Below the pieces are notes generated by a model. That model saw only the letters and a list, made by a program, of their open reading frames with translations, made no database searches and had not been told where the DNA came from. A stretch of DNA of 64,000 nucleotides from PALSA-243 sp963743705 (lineage in GTDB: Bacteria; Acidobacteriota; Terriglobia; Bryobacterales; Bryobacteraceae), in assembly GCA_963743705.1 (NCBI GenBank), contig CAVUQS010000021.1, positions 1-64,000 of the forward strand, in the 5' to 3' direction. A program made the translations under genes and the position numbers. Shown piece after piece: positions 1 to 9,264 of the stretch; position 1 is the first letter of the stretch; every line of letters starts with the position of its first letter.

Positions 1-145
1 CTGGATTGAGACATTCATTGCTTGCGCGCCCGGCGGACTGTCGCTCACCTGGTCAGAGGTCATCGTCTCGGACGCGCCCACCGTCCTAGACATACTGCGT
101 CCGCGAGAGGTCCGCGACGCGCCGGCTGACTCGGTGATCGGATAA

Positions 146-1860
146 TCAGGAGCGGAGAATCCCGGTGAGTGCGGTGTTGACCGCGGCCTGGTCGAACGGC
201 TCCGGTTCCTCCCGCTCGTCCCGGACGGGCACTCTACCGGGGAGTTGCCGTCGTACGCGACGCACGCCCGGATAGTCCTGGCCGGGTTCGAGCGTGATCA
301 TCTTCTGCCGGGTGATCTTGGTTGGGACCCAGTCGGCACCGAAGTCGTACACGTACATGACCTTCGGGTCACCCGGGGGAAAGGCGTCGCGGAGCCGGGC
401 GTCCTCTTCGTCCTCGGTCCCTTCCAGCTCGGAGAACGGGTCGCTGTGGCGGACGACGCCCGAGTGGAACTCGTGCAGGTGATCCCCGTCCCAGCCGACA
501 GGACCTGGATCGCCGCGTGCAGGTCGCCGAGCGTCGCCGTGAGCGGAAGCTGCACGCTGCGCCAACCGGCGGCTTCACGTACTTGAGCGCGACCTTCAGC
601 TGGACACCATGCCGGATCGTGAGCGGCGCGCCCGACGCGGCAAATGCCTCCACCGAACTGGCCACGTACTCCGCCTCGGGATGGCCGCTCGCGCGCACCT
701 CGGCGAGTCGTTTCGCGATGTCGTCGTCGCCGTCAATCGTGTCCCAGATGCAACACAGGGCCTCGTCGGCCCAGCCCCATGGAGCGCCGCCGCGGCGGCC
801 TCGGCGCCCACCCACGGCCAGTCCGCGCGCGCAGGCTCCGGCCCCTGCCCCATCGAGAACAGGAACACACCGGCGTGCCGCGCCGCGTGCGGCCGGGTCT
901 CGTCGCCCGCGATCTCGCGCCAGGCAGGCCAACCGCTTCCCCGATCATTTCCGCGAGTTCGAGCGCCACCACGCGCAGCCGGGGCGGCATGTCCTCGGCG
1001 GCGGACAGGATTTCCCGGACCGCGTCCGCGGGGTCGCGCGCGTCCAGCCAGCTATCGGCCAGCGTCTCCCGCTCGCCCGCGGAGACGTTCGCTAGGCTCT
1101 CTATGAGCTCTTCGGCCGTCAGCCCCGCGTCGAGCGGAACTGGGCACACCTCCGCCAGGCAGCTAGCCACCCACTCGCCCAGCGGCGTGACGGCAGGCGC
1201 CCTTGACGCAGCGGGTCCCGCCTTGGCGATCATGCCGAAATCGGCGAGCAGCGCCGTCAGCCCCTCGATCTTCGGCACCCCGTGCGAGGAAAGTCCGGAC
1301 AGCGTGCCGTGGACATCGGCATCGACGTCGTGCTCGTCGCAGATCTCGTCGGCTTCCTCGAGGACTTCCCGCAGCAGCCCGCGCCCGGCGGGCGCGTCTT
1401 CGGCCTGCAGCACTTTCAGCAACGCCAGAACGAGGACGAGGAAGCCCTTGCCCAGGTCACGGTCCCCGCCACCCAGAACAGCCGAAACAGCGAAGAAGCC
1501 CTTCAGCCATGCTTCCAGCAGCCTGGTGCCGTCGTCCGGAGGCCAGTTCTTGAGCTCCGGCCCGCCGGATGCCTTACCGCCTTCCACGGTGAGCAGGCCC
1601 ATGCCGATCGCGGCGCACCAGGCGACGTGGAGTTCCGGTAGGTCGGCCGCGCTCCGGACCGCCTGCGGAGCCTTGACTCCGATGATCGCGGCCGCGGCTG
1701 GGACGTCCTGCTTGCGCAGCATGCCTTTGGCGGTCAGGGTCCTCTTCCGCCCCCGGCCCAGCCGGCCAATGGGGCCCGCCCGCCGGAGCACAGCGGATTT
1801 CGCGGCCAGCGCGGCGAGGTCGGGAGCGCCGGACGATGGCAGGCCTTCCGGAAGATTCAC
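146..1860 (-). pseudogene. pRiA4b ORF-3-like domain protein, broken by frameshifts
   Basis: The reading starts at a GTG at 1860 and gives about 300 residues of an N-terminal region that I do not recognise. The same protein then continues in other frames after breaks near 940, 775, 560 and 500. The C-terminal part has the pRiA4b ORF-3 (IS1096 passenger) signature: a strand with LKVALKYVKPPV, then LGDLHAAIQV, GWDGDHLHEFH, and a final VMYVYDFGADW. It stops with TGA at 146-148. The family is widespread in actinobacteria and has no firm biochemical role. At least four single-base shifts in one gene suggest either uncorrected sequencing indels or a dead gene. The domain call is fairly sure; intactness is not. 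Confidence 0.6.
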
Positions 1861-1925
1861 GCGTGCACACTATCCGAGCACCGAGCGGCCTGCACAGGTA
1901 GCGCTCGCTGCGTACGCTTTCCCGC

Positions 1926-2239
1926 ATGCCAGAACTGAGCGACGACGAACTGGACGCGCTGGTCGAAGAGGCCACGGTCGACGCGTACGGCGATGACGAG
2001 CAACGGGCCGGCTTCGCCGTGATGATCGAGGACAACCTGGAGGTCCCCTTCGAGACCACGGTCCTGGGCGTAACGGTGACCGTCCAGAAAGTCACCCTGA
2101 GGAGTCCGGCATCGTCGCCGACTGCGTCCGCGACGGCCACCACCAGGCGATCTCCGTCCTCGACCTGCCGCTGCCCGAGCCGCCGCCGAGAGGCGCGGAG
2201 TGGATCGCCGCCTACCGGCATGGGCGGGGTGACCTGTGA
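1926..2239 (+). pseudogene. small acidic conserved actinobacterial protein, one frameshift
   Basis: The ATG at 1926 begins MPELSDDELDALVEEATVDA, and the N-terminal half is in frame to about 2098. The frame then shifts and continues as SGIVADCVRDGHHQ and LDLPLPEPPPRGAEWIAAYRH, ending with TGA at 2237-2239. The pattern resembles short actinobacterial proteins of about 105 residues that databases often label calcium-binding protein; that label is from memory and I see no EF-hand. Its stop overlaps the GTG start of the next gene, so the two are probably co-translated. Confidence 0.55.
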
Positions 2240-3305
2240 GGGAGTACCAAGGCGTGAGGATGTCCTGGGTCGAACTGGACCGGATCGTCGCGGAGGAGAT
2301 TCTCCGCGACGACGACCTGCTCGCGAAGCTCTGTGGTCTCCGGGTGGACGCGGACCGCGAGAAGCTGGCGGGGCTATGCGACGGAGCGCTGTCCGCCGAG
2401 GAAGTCGTCAGCAAGCGGCTCCGGCTGCAAGACTGGGACGCCGACTGGGCCTGGATCTGCCTGACCGAACTCTGGCAGCGCTGGTGGCCGGAGAAGGCAT
2501 GCCTGGAACTCCTGGACGACAAGATCCAGGAGGGCTACGCCGCCGACCAGCGCAACGACTTCGTTGCCAGCGGAAGGATATGGCTTGGTGCCTGGTCGGA
2601 CGTGCTGCGGATGTGCGATGCCATCGGCGCCAGGTCGATCAGGGAGTTCGACGACCGTTTCCCGATGACGCAGTCCCTGTTCAACTGGTGCCAGGACCTC
2701 GAAATGGCGCTGCAGAATAGCGGCGAACATGACCCGGAGTTGCGGACAGCGCGGCTTGAAATGGCCGCGGAGTGGCTCCGGAGGTTCCCCGGTGAAGACG
2801 GGCTGACAATCGGGAACTTCCGCAGGGCGCTCGCCGACTCCTATTTCGAGACCGGGCATCAGCACAAGGCGGACGAGTTGTACCAGTCGTGGCTGGACGA
2901 CGATCCCGCATGGGGATGGGGATGGATCGGCTGGGCCGACTGTCACACGCCCTACGGTCCCGGCAAGACACAGGACTACGCGCAGGCGGAAGAGATCCTG
3001 CGCCGTGGCTACGCCGTCACCGGCGTACGGGAAGCCGAGCACATCGCGGGACGGCTGGCAGACATCTGCGGCAGGACCAGCCGTCCCGACGAGGCCAGGG
3101 AGTTCCGGCAACAGGCGGAAAGGATCGGCAGCGCGCCGGGCGGCGGGTGCCACGCGCCACGGCCTGGGCGGCGCCGACCGCCCCGGCAGGCGAGCCGGGT
3201 GCCGAGAAGCAGTACCCGGCCGGGAAGACCGGACGGAACCAGCCGTGCCCCTGCGGAAGCGGGAAGAAGTTCAAGAAGTGCTGCGGTGCCCCCGCGTCGG
3301 CGTGA
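2236..3305 (+). pseudogene. SEC-C motif protein with TPR-like body, one frameshift
   Basis: The GTG at 2236 overlaps the previous stop (GTGA). About 300 residues of helical, TPR-like sequence follow, including FRRALADSYFETGHQHKADE and RGYAVTGVREAEHIAGRLAD. Around 3150 the frame shifts, and the C-terminus reads GRNQPCPCGSGKKFKKCC before the stop at 3303-3305. That is a canonical SEC-C zinc-binding motif (CxCxnCC), also found at the end of SecA and in many stand-alone proteins. The role of this architecture is unknown; the TPR part suggests protein binding. The single frame break may be a sequencing indel. Confidence 0.65.
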
Positions 3306-3631
3306 GCGGACAGGTGCGACCTGCGCGCCTTCGCTGGCCCGTCGCTCGACACTCCCCAGCCGTCGAGGTGACGACGCCGCGCGAGACGGTCGAATTCATC
3401 CGGCAGCAACATTCCGCCTGTTGAATAACCAGCCAGCCAGCCAGGCAAGCGCTGCGCCGCCAGGCCGTACACCAGACGGCGGAGAGTGTTGCCCTCGGCG
3501 AGGGCTTCGGGAACCCAGGGCGGCTCGGGCTTGTGCGGCGATGCGCCGTATCCGAAGCATGATGGCGGCAGATGGCGTGCCCCTGCCTGGCCCCGCGGGA
3601 GCCGGCTCGTCCAGCCCTACGATCGGGTGTC
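3306..3631. other. intergenic stretch, no supported gene
   Basis: Between the SEC-C gene and the next gene I find no convincing coding sequence. A minus-strand open frame exists over part of it, but its composition matches the GC-driven open frames seen throughout this half and I recognise no domain. A short direct repeat of CCAG units lies near 3430-3445. Confidence 0.4.
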
Positions 3632-4719
3632 ATGCCAGCGAACCGGATGAACCGTGACGAGTTTTACGCCGCGATAGCACCGCATGACGACGCACGTCTC
3701 CGCAACATCTTGTGGACCGTCTACTGGCGCGGGAACGCTCAGCTCCGCGAGCGCATCGAGGACGAGCTGCGCCCGCAGGATCAGCCGAAGGTAAAGCCGA
3801 AGAAGGAGCTACCAGACCCGGCCGGCGTCCTGGACGAGGTGACGACCTTCGTCGAGCTGGCCAAGGACGGCGCCTACATGGCGGGAGACCGCCGAGTGCA
3901 CCACACCGAACGGTCGAAGTGGCGGCATACGTTCCGCCGGTGGCAGCCGGCGCGCTGGCGGCCCTGATGGCCAGCGACCCCGCACCAGCACAACAGGCCG
4001 TCGCGAAGATCGTCGACCTGGCCTGCGATATGAAGAGATACGACTATTTCCACTCCGACGATCCGGTGGAGGCCGCGAAGTTCGTGGTATCGGAGGCCGT
4101 GGCCGCGCTGTGGGAATCAGTACTCCGGCACGGCGGTTTCGCGGCGCTCGCCGGCCGCGCGCCGGAGCAGCTCATCCGCTGGGAGGCAGACTACGGCTGG
4201 ACCCGCCGGGGCTACGGTCAGGTGGCAGAAAAGGAGACGCCCCTGGCCGTTCCGCTTGCCCGGCTGATTGCGACGCCAGACATGTGGCGGACGTTCGCCG
4301 AGTCCTACCTGGAGGCGCTGGAGGTGGCCGGACGCGCGGATCCCAAGCGGCCGCGCACGGTGTACGGAACCTTCAATGAGACCAGTTACCGGCGCAAGGA
4401 GCGGGCGGACGACCTCGCCGCGTGGCACGAAATGCTCCTCGACCGGTTCGCGGGTACTCCCGAGGACGAACTGCTGGACCGGCTCGTCGCCAGCCCCGCG
4501 CTCGCCGGACCGGAACTCATCTTCCTGCGCGCGAGGATCGCGGAGCGCCGTGGTGACGTTTCACAGGCCGCCACGCTCGTCGCCAAATGCCTGAAGGAGA
4601 TGCCCGGCCGCCAGGCGTACCTGGACTTCGCCGTCGAGGTGGGCGCCGAACTGCCGTCCCGTGCCCGCGAGATAGCGGCCGAGCGCGCCCTGGCAGTCGA
4701 ATACTTCCGGACAACCTGA
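3632..4719 (+). pseudogene. uncharacterised actinobacterial protein, one frameshift
   Basis: The ATG at 3632 (or 3647) starts MPANRMNRDEFYAAIAPHDD. The first 95 residues are in one frame. After a shift near 3935 the protein continues with LAALMASDPAPAQQAVAKIV, a tryptophan-rich middle (IRWEADYGWTRRGYGQVAEK) and a helical C-terminus to the TGA at 4717-4719. The total is about 360 residues, with no signal peptide or membrane segment. I recognise no domain; the C-terminal third looks like TPR-type helical pairs, as in the neighbouring SEC-C gene. The stop abuts a vapC remnant on the other strand, so this may be the natural end or a fusion point. Confidence 0.5.
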
Positions 4720-4779
4720 CGGTGATCGCGACCAACTTCGGCCGCAGCCAGCAGGACGCCGGTATCACACAGCAGTACC
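4720..4779 (-). pseudogene. VapC-type PIN toxin, N-terminal remnant
   Basis: Directly behind the small antitoxin-like gene, the minus strand reads VLLCDTGVLLAAAEVGRDHR. This is the usual start of actinobacterial PIN-domain toxins, with the first catalytic Asp in LCDTG. Homology stops after about 20 residues at the end of the preceding plus-strand gene, so more than 80% of the toxin is missing. The start codon is also lost (GTA where the second copy at 17,515 has GTG). It cannot be functional. Confidence 0.55.
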
Positions 4780-4983
4780 TCAGCCGCCGAGTTCGGAGGC
4801 GAGGATCTCTTCCGCGCGTTCAGCCAGGTCCGGATCGGCCTCAAATGAGGCGAGGAAGGGCAGGTCTCTTTCCGGACCGTGCTCCCCAGCCGCATGCGCG
4901 CGGATCAGGTCGAGAGCTGGCCGCGGTCCGGCCTCCGGTAGCAGGTCCATCAAATGGTGCAGCTCCTCACGCATCGCGCTCAT
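4780..4983 (-). CDS. small VapB-like antitoxin candidate (67 aa)
   Basis: An intact 67-residue acidic, helical protein runs from the ATG at 4983 to TGA at 4780. It begins MSAMREELHHLMDLLPEAGP and ends EEILASELGG. The opening (MREELHHLxDLLPE) matches small proteins commonly found just upstream of PIN toxins in actinobacteria, and a PIN toxin start follows immediately here, so an antitoxin role is inferred. The toxin partner is truncated, making this an orphan antitoxin. A second copy at 17,517-17,719 is frameshifted. About 95 bp upstream lies hairpin repeat copy A. Confidence 0.5.
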   Translation of the reverse strand: MSAMREELHHLMDLLPEAGPRPALDLIRAHAAGEHGPERDLPFLASFEADPDLAERAEEILASELGG

Positions 4984-5075
4984 GCATCCAGCGTAGGCCC
5001 GGCGGCCCCGATGGCCGACGCGCGCAATGCCACGGCCTGGCTGCCCTCCCGTCAGTTTCTGCCAAGCCAGAGGAG

Positions 5076-5133
5076 CGGTAGCCATCCGCCTGTCGCTTAC
5101 CGGATGGCACGGTTGTCGGTTTTCCCTGGTCAG
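5076..5133. repeat. interspersed hairpin repeat, copy A
   Basis: The repeat reads GTAGCC then a hairpin: GCCATCCG at 5081-5088, a 12-nt loop, and CGGATGGC at 5101-5108. It is followed by the conserved tail ACGGTTGTCGGTTTTCCCTG. The stem is perfect and differs from copy B (8662-8689) by a C/G to T/A exchange on both arms, which preserves pairing. Similarity stops after CTGGTCAGG. The same repeat lies upstream of the second vapBC remnant. Confidence 0.7.
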
Positions 5134-5630
5134 GCCAGGGGAGATGCGTGGCCCGGATTGAAGCGGCGACCGGGCCGCTCAGGACGACGGGTGCGAGCAC
5201 ACCTCGGGGCTGCGGCTGCTGCGGGTCGCGGCGCGGGCGCGGGCGCGGGCCGAGCGAGGACGGGCCGCCTTCGGGCCGTTGCTCGCCAGGGCGGGCCTGC
5301 CCGCCGACCCGGCGGACGCACTCGACGACACGCAGTGGGACGGCGTGATACGCGGAATGCGACGAGGCACTGTCACTAACCGGCAGGGACGTCGGCACGT
5401 TCATCATTCACTTCAGCCCCCGGCCGGCGCGGCGTTCTTCGGCCCGGTGATCAGCAGGCTCCCAGGTCCCGAGGGCCCGTCCGGCTCTGGGACCACGTCA
5501 CGGCCCTGGTCGGCTTCCCCGGCTTCGCCGAGCTCAAGCGGAGCCTGCGCGAACGGCCCCAGCTGCGCGGCTTCGGCGTAGACCCCGGCACAGCCGGGGT
5601 GGAGGAAGACCGGCACGCCTGCGGCCGCAA
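5134..5630 (+). pseudogene. degenerate coding region, unidentified
   Basis: The stretch between repeat copy A and the TetR gene has coding-like composition but no full open frame. Pieces read LPADPADALDDTQWDGVI, then in another frame ALSLTGRDVGTFIIHFSP, then HVTALVGFPGFAELKRS. At least two frame changes are needed to join them. I do not recognise a family. It may be one or two gene remnants. Confidence 0.3.
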
Positions 5631-5659
5631 TGGACACTGTTGACCGACTGTGTTATTTT
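5631..5659 (+). promoter_or_regulatory. candidate leaderless promoter of the TetR gene
   Basis: TGGACA at 5631-5636 and TATTTT at 5654-5659 are separated by 17 bp. The expected start lies at or beside the ATG at 5666, so the transcript would be leaderless, which is common in actinobacteria. There is no ribosome binding site upstream of the ATG, which fits. The AT-rich block stands out in otherwise GC-rich sequence. Confidence 0.45.
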
Positions 5660-5665
5660 TAATCC

Positions 5666-6295
5666 ATGCGGTCAGAAAATTTCACGAGCAGTTCGAGGGA
5701 CCGGACGTTCATCGAGACCGCGCGGCGGGCGCAGATCATCGCGGCGGCGATCGACACGATCGCCGAGCTGGGCTACGGGCAGGCATCACTGGCCCGGATC
5801 GCCGGGCGGGCGGGCACGAGCAAGGGCGTAATCTGCTACCACTTCGCCGGCAAGGACGAACTCGTCCGGGAACTGGTCGCCGACGTCGTGGCCAAGGGCC
5901 AGGCGTACATGCGTCCCGTGGTCAGCGTTGAAACGACCGGGGCGGGCTGGCTCAGATCCTCGATCGAGGCGAACGTCGCGTTCATGCGCGAGCACCCCAA
6001 CGAGATGATCGCGGTGGCCGAGATCGCACGCAACGCGAGGGACGCCGACGGCAACAGGTCCTTCGACTCTTCGTTCGTCCAGGCCGGGGTGACCGCGCTG
6101 GCGCGGATGCTGGCTCATTCCCAGGAGACGGGCGAGTTCAGGGCCGACTTCGACCCGGCGGTGATGGCCGCCGCGATCCGCGCCGCCATCGACGCGATCC
6201 CGGCCCGGCTGGCCCGCGATCCCGGGCTCGACCTCGATCATTACGGCCGGGAACTCGCGAACCTGTTTGATGTCGCCACCCGGGGCGGACGCTGA
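5666..6295 (+). CDS. TetR/AcrR-family transcriptional regulator
   Basis: An intact 209-residue protein. Residues 20-65 form the TetR helix-turn-helix: AAAIDTIAELGYGQASLARI, then AGTSKGVICYHFAGKDELV. The C-terminal ligand-binding domain is variable, as usual, so the inducer cannot be guessed. The stop overlaps the ATG of the next gene by one base (TGATG), so the regulator and the membrane protein are coupled. A regulator of its own operon is the likely role. A leaderless promoter is proposed at 5631-5659. This is one of the few undamaged genes in the left part. Confidence 0.85.
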   Translation: MRSENFTSSSRDRTFIETARRAQIIAAAIDTIAELGYGQASLARIAGRAGTSKGVICYHFAGKDELVRELVADVVAKGQAYMRPVVSVETTGAGWLRSSIEANVAFMREHPNEMIAVAEIARNARDADGNRSFDSSFVQAGVTALARMLAHSQETGEFRADFDPAVMAAAIRAAIDAIPARLARDPGLDLDHYGRELANLFDVATRGGR

Positions 6296-6933
6296 TGGAC
6301 GACCATTCAGGTACCGCGCGGGCAGGACAGATTGTCCTAGTCCGGAGCGTGCTGCTCAGCGCCGTGGCCCCGTGGATCGTCTACCTCCTGCTGCGCCCGC
6401 ACGTCGGGTCGGACGCCGAGGCGCTGGCGATCGGCGGCGCGATTCCCGCCGCCTGGGTGCTGGTGCGCCTGGCAATCACGCGCCGGGTGGAATGGCTCGC
6501 CACGGTGTTCGTCGCGGTCTTCGCCGTGGCTGTCGTGGTGTCGCTGCTGTCGGGCGGAAGCGCCCTGCCGCTCAAGCTGCGCTACTCGGTCGTCACCGGC
6601 GCGGTGGGGCTGGCCTGCGTGATCTCGGTCATTGCCCGCCGTCCGCTGCCCCTGGTGCTGGCGCACCGCTCGCTGTATGACGCCGAGCGTGCGCGCAAGA
6701 TCGAGGCAGCCTTCAACGACCCGGCCCGGCGGCACCGGCTGACCGTGGTGACCAGCGTGGCAGGGATCGCCCTGCTGCTAGACGCGGCCGTCCGCGCCAT
6801 GCTGGCCGTCACGCTGTCGACGGCGACGTTCCTGGTCGCGTCCCGTGTCGCGTCGTGGGCCGTCATCGGCGCCGGACTTGCCGTCGTCGTGGTGTACCTG
6901 CGATTCACGGCCAGCCGGCCAAGGAAGGAGTGA
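6295..6933 (+). CDS. VC0807-like multi-pass membrane protein
   Basis: A 212-residue protein with about six hydrophobic helices, for example VLLSAVAPWIVYLLL, LATVFVAVFAVAVVVSLLSG and IGAGLAVVVVYLRF. The loop with RSLYDAERARKIEAAFNDP and the length resemble the VC0807 family of actinobacterial membrane proteins; function is unknown. It is translationally coupled to the TetR gene before it. The AAGGAAGGAG within its last codons is the ribosome binding site of the following gene, so the three form one operon. Confidence 0.65.
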   Translation: MDDHSGTARAGQIVLVRSVLLSAVAPWIVYLLLRPHVGSDAEALAIGGAIPAAWVLVRLAITRRVEWLATVFVAVFAVAVVVSLLSGGSALPLKLRYSVVTGAVGLACVISVIARRPLPLVLAHRSLYDAERARKIEAAFNDPARRHRLTVVTSVAGIALLLDAAVRAMLAVTLSTATFLVASRVASWAVIGAGLAVVVVYLRFTASRPRKE

Positions 6934-6935
6934 CG

Positions 6936-8160
6936 ATGAGACGAAAGACTCTGCTCACCGGGTTCTGCCTGCTCCTCGCGGCCGGGCTCGCGCCGACGGC
7001 AATCCCCGCGCAGGCAGCGGCTCCGCGAAGGCAGCCCAGCCTGCAGCATCGTGCGCCTGGTATGAGGCCACCGTGGCCACCGACAACCAGGGCGCCCCGG
7101 ACAGCGCGGCGGCCTACTGGCTAACGCCGTTCACGGCGCAGGACGGAATGCGCATCGTGCTGTCCGGTCAGTATCCCGATGCCCGGTACGCCTCGCTGGA
7201 GGTCACCAAGCCGGGCGGCGGGCTGTTCACAGTCAACGGCGTCAGCTCCGAGCTCACCGATTACCGCATCGCGCCCGACCCTGGCAGCGTCAACCCGTGG
7301 CAGAGCCAATCCCGGCCGGCGGCAGGTTCACCGTAACGGTGCAGTCCGATGTGGCACCGGGCCAGGCCAACACGCTGCCGCTGTCCCCGGCGGGATCCGG
7401 CACCGGAATCAGCTACCTGATCTACCGCGTCTACCTGCCCGCGGGCGGGGACTTCTCACGGGTACCGCTGCCGCCGTCACCGTCATCAGCAACGGTGTCT
7501 CCGAACGCCTCCCAGGCTGCCCGGCCAGCCCCGCGACCGCCCCGGCCGCCAGCGCCACAGTCAGCAGCACCCCGACCGTGAGCACCCGCGCAGCGGCGTC
7601 GAGTTCGCCCGCCCTCCGGCCGGGTCCGGCAGCGGTCTGTCTCCGAACGCCGACACCGGTTACCTCGCCGCGGTGGTCACGCCGCCCTCCGGCGGAAACA
7701 TCGTCGTTATCCGGGCCAAGGCACCCACCGCGCCCCGCGGTTCGCGCCCGTCGCCGTGGCCGGCTCCCGGCATCGACACGCGATACTGGTCGATGTGCAT
7801 CTACCTGGACACTCCGCTGACTCCGCTAGTGGCCAACGACCTGCCCGGCGACAGGGTGGACTACGGGTGCAGGCACGACAGCCAGTCCGCACTGGACCGG
7901 TACGGCTACTACACCTATGTCGTCGGCACCGAGGCACAGCGAAGCGCCATTGACCGGGTTCCCGGCGCGACCTTCCTGCCGTTCTCCGCCGCGCAGCCGT
8001 TGACGCCGCAGATCTTCCTGCTGCGGAACATGCTCGTCGCTCCCGGCTTCGCCGAGGCGATCCAGAACGTGCCGCAAAACGGCGACGCGGCCCCGGCCGC
8101 GCAGGTCATGGGCGCGTACTACCCCCGCGCCGTCATCTGCCCGCTGACGACGCTCGCTAG
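6936..8160 (+). pseudogene. secreted protein of unknown function, several frameshifts
   Basis: The ATG at 6936 follows a strong AAGGAAGGAG site and gives a clear signal peptide, MRRKTLLTGFCLLLAAGLAP ending in an AQA cleavage motif. The mature protein appears in pieces across frames: CAWYEATVATDNQGAPDSAA, FTVTVQSDVAPGQANTLPLS, YLIYRVYLPAGGDFS and DTRYWSMCIYLDTPLTPLV. Breaks lie near 7030, 7300, 7470 and 7610, and probably near 8140, where a shifted frame would end at 8160. I recognise no family. The total would be about 400 residues. It is the third gene of the TetR operon, so export under TetR control is inferred. Confidence 0.5.
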
Positions 8161-8270
8161 CCGCGGCGCCGGGGCCTGCTTCGGCGGCCGTTCGTGGAAG
8201 CCAGGCCGCCGCCTGGCGGTTCTTCCGCTGGGAATAGCCGCAGGCGTCGCGCACAAGATAAGGAGAGGAA

Positions 8271-8612
8271 ATGTCCACTGTTGCGGTTCCCAGGGACGTC
8301 ACGAGCAAAGAGGTCCTCGAGGCGTTGCGCAGCGGCCTTGACCCTCGCTACGAGGTGCTGCCCGGGATGCGGATGCCCCGCTCCCCCCTGTTCGGCAGGC
8401 CCCGGCCAAGCGAACCCGAACTGATCATGGTGACTGCCGGCCCGATGGTGCGCGCCCAGGTCAGGATTATCCCCCGGGCCGGGCGCACCGACCTCCGGAT
8501 CACTCCCGGGGGAGTACTCGGAGACCTGCTCATGAACACTCTCGGCGTCGCCCGCGAAGTCCGGCAAGCCCTGCTCGACGCACCCAGCCTGGATATTCGC
8601 AAGCTCCCCTGA
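8271..8612 (+). CDS. uncharacterised 113-residue protein
   Basis: An intact short gene with a good ribosome binding site (AAGGAGAGGAA) just before the ATG at 8271. The protein has an N-terminal helical part (SKEVLEALRSGLDPRYEVLP), a strand region (RAQVRIIPRAGRTDLRITP) and a C-terminal helix (GVAREVRQALLDAP). It has no signal peptide, membrane helix or recognised motif. It looks like a small alpha/beta cytosolic protein. Repeat copy B lies 45 bp downstream. Confidence 0.6.
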   Translation: MSTVAVPRDVTSKEVLEALRSGLDPRYEVLPGMRMPRSPLFGRPRPSEPELIMVTAGPMVRAQVRIIPRAGRTDLRITPGGVLGDLLMNTLGVAREVRQALLDAPSLDIRKLP

Positions 8613-8655
8613 TAACGGTGCGGCGAACCGAGCCCAAGCGCGCCGGGCAACCAGG

Positions 8656-8772
8656 CCAGTAGCCACCCGCCTGTCGCCTACCGGGTGGCACGGTCGTCGG
8701 TTTTCCCTGGTCAGGCGGCATAGGATGCGCAACGGTGTCGGCAAGCCCGTAGCGGAATTGTGACATTCATTG
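8656..8772. repeat. interspersed hairpin repeat, copy B (longest copy)
   Basis: This is the fullest copy, about 117 bp. GCCACCCG at 8662-8669, a 12-nt loop and CGGGTGGC at 8682-8689 form a perfect 8-bp stem. The hairpin is followed by ACGGTCGTCGGTTTTCCCTG, GTCAGGCGGCATAGGATGCG, CAACGG, GGCAAGCCCGTAGCGG and TTGTGACATTCATTG. The later parts recur in copies C (12,540-12,665) and D (14,617-14,670), and the hairpin in A and E. It contains no coding sequence. Confidence 0.7.
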
Positions 8773-9264
8773 CCACCGGGGCGCGGTCGCTGGACCAGCA
8801 GGAAATGCCTTGGCCAGCGCTGCGGTGCGCCGCTCCCCGGAGAGTGCCTGGCATGCCAACTCGCAAGACCTGCCGTCATCGGTCGCCGCCGGTATCCACG
8901 CTCGTCGGCATGACCGAGGGTTCGCAGTCACCAGCTGTCACGCGCACATCGGCCAGGTCTGCGCCACCGACGAGTGGCTCTTCCCGTCCACCAGATCCCG
9001 CGCCGACCGGCAGGAATGCGCGCCTCGCCGAAGTCGGGCGCCAATCACGCAGCGTGAGTTTGGCGCTTGACTGTGGGATGTCCTCGGCGGGCCGTGCTCA
9101 CCGACTCACCTGGTCTCGCCTGCCATGACTCCTGGCTGGCCCAACCCGCTCACCGAAAGCCCGGAAACGAGAATTCGATCATGGCGACATCCGCCTTACG
9201 CGCGCCTTTGCCGCAGGGATTCGGTACTGGAGGCGAGCACGTGAATGGGTGTTCGGCGCGGCCG
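8773..9264. other. intergenic stretch, no supported gene
   Basis: About 490 bp between repeat B and the truncated regulator gene. A plus-strand open frame covers 8810-9070 (fragments such as GFAVTSCHAHIGQVCATDEW), but I recognise nothing in it and it has no ribosome binding site. It may be decayed coding sequence. No hairpin or repeat stands out. Confidence 0.35.

Noticed and set aside
644..1996. A 450-codon plus-strand open frame over the pRiA4b gene
   Set aside because: It is Ser/Arg/Pro-rich with no motif, and the opposite strand carries clear conserved domains; it is a GC-driven shadow.
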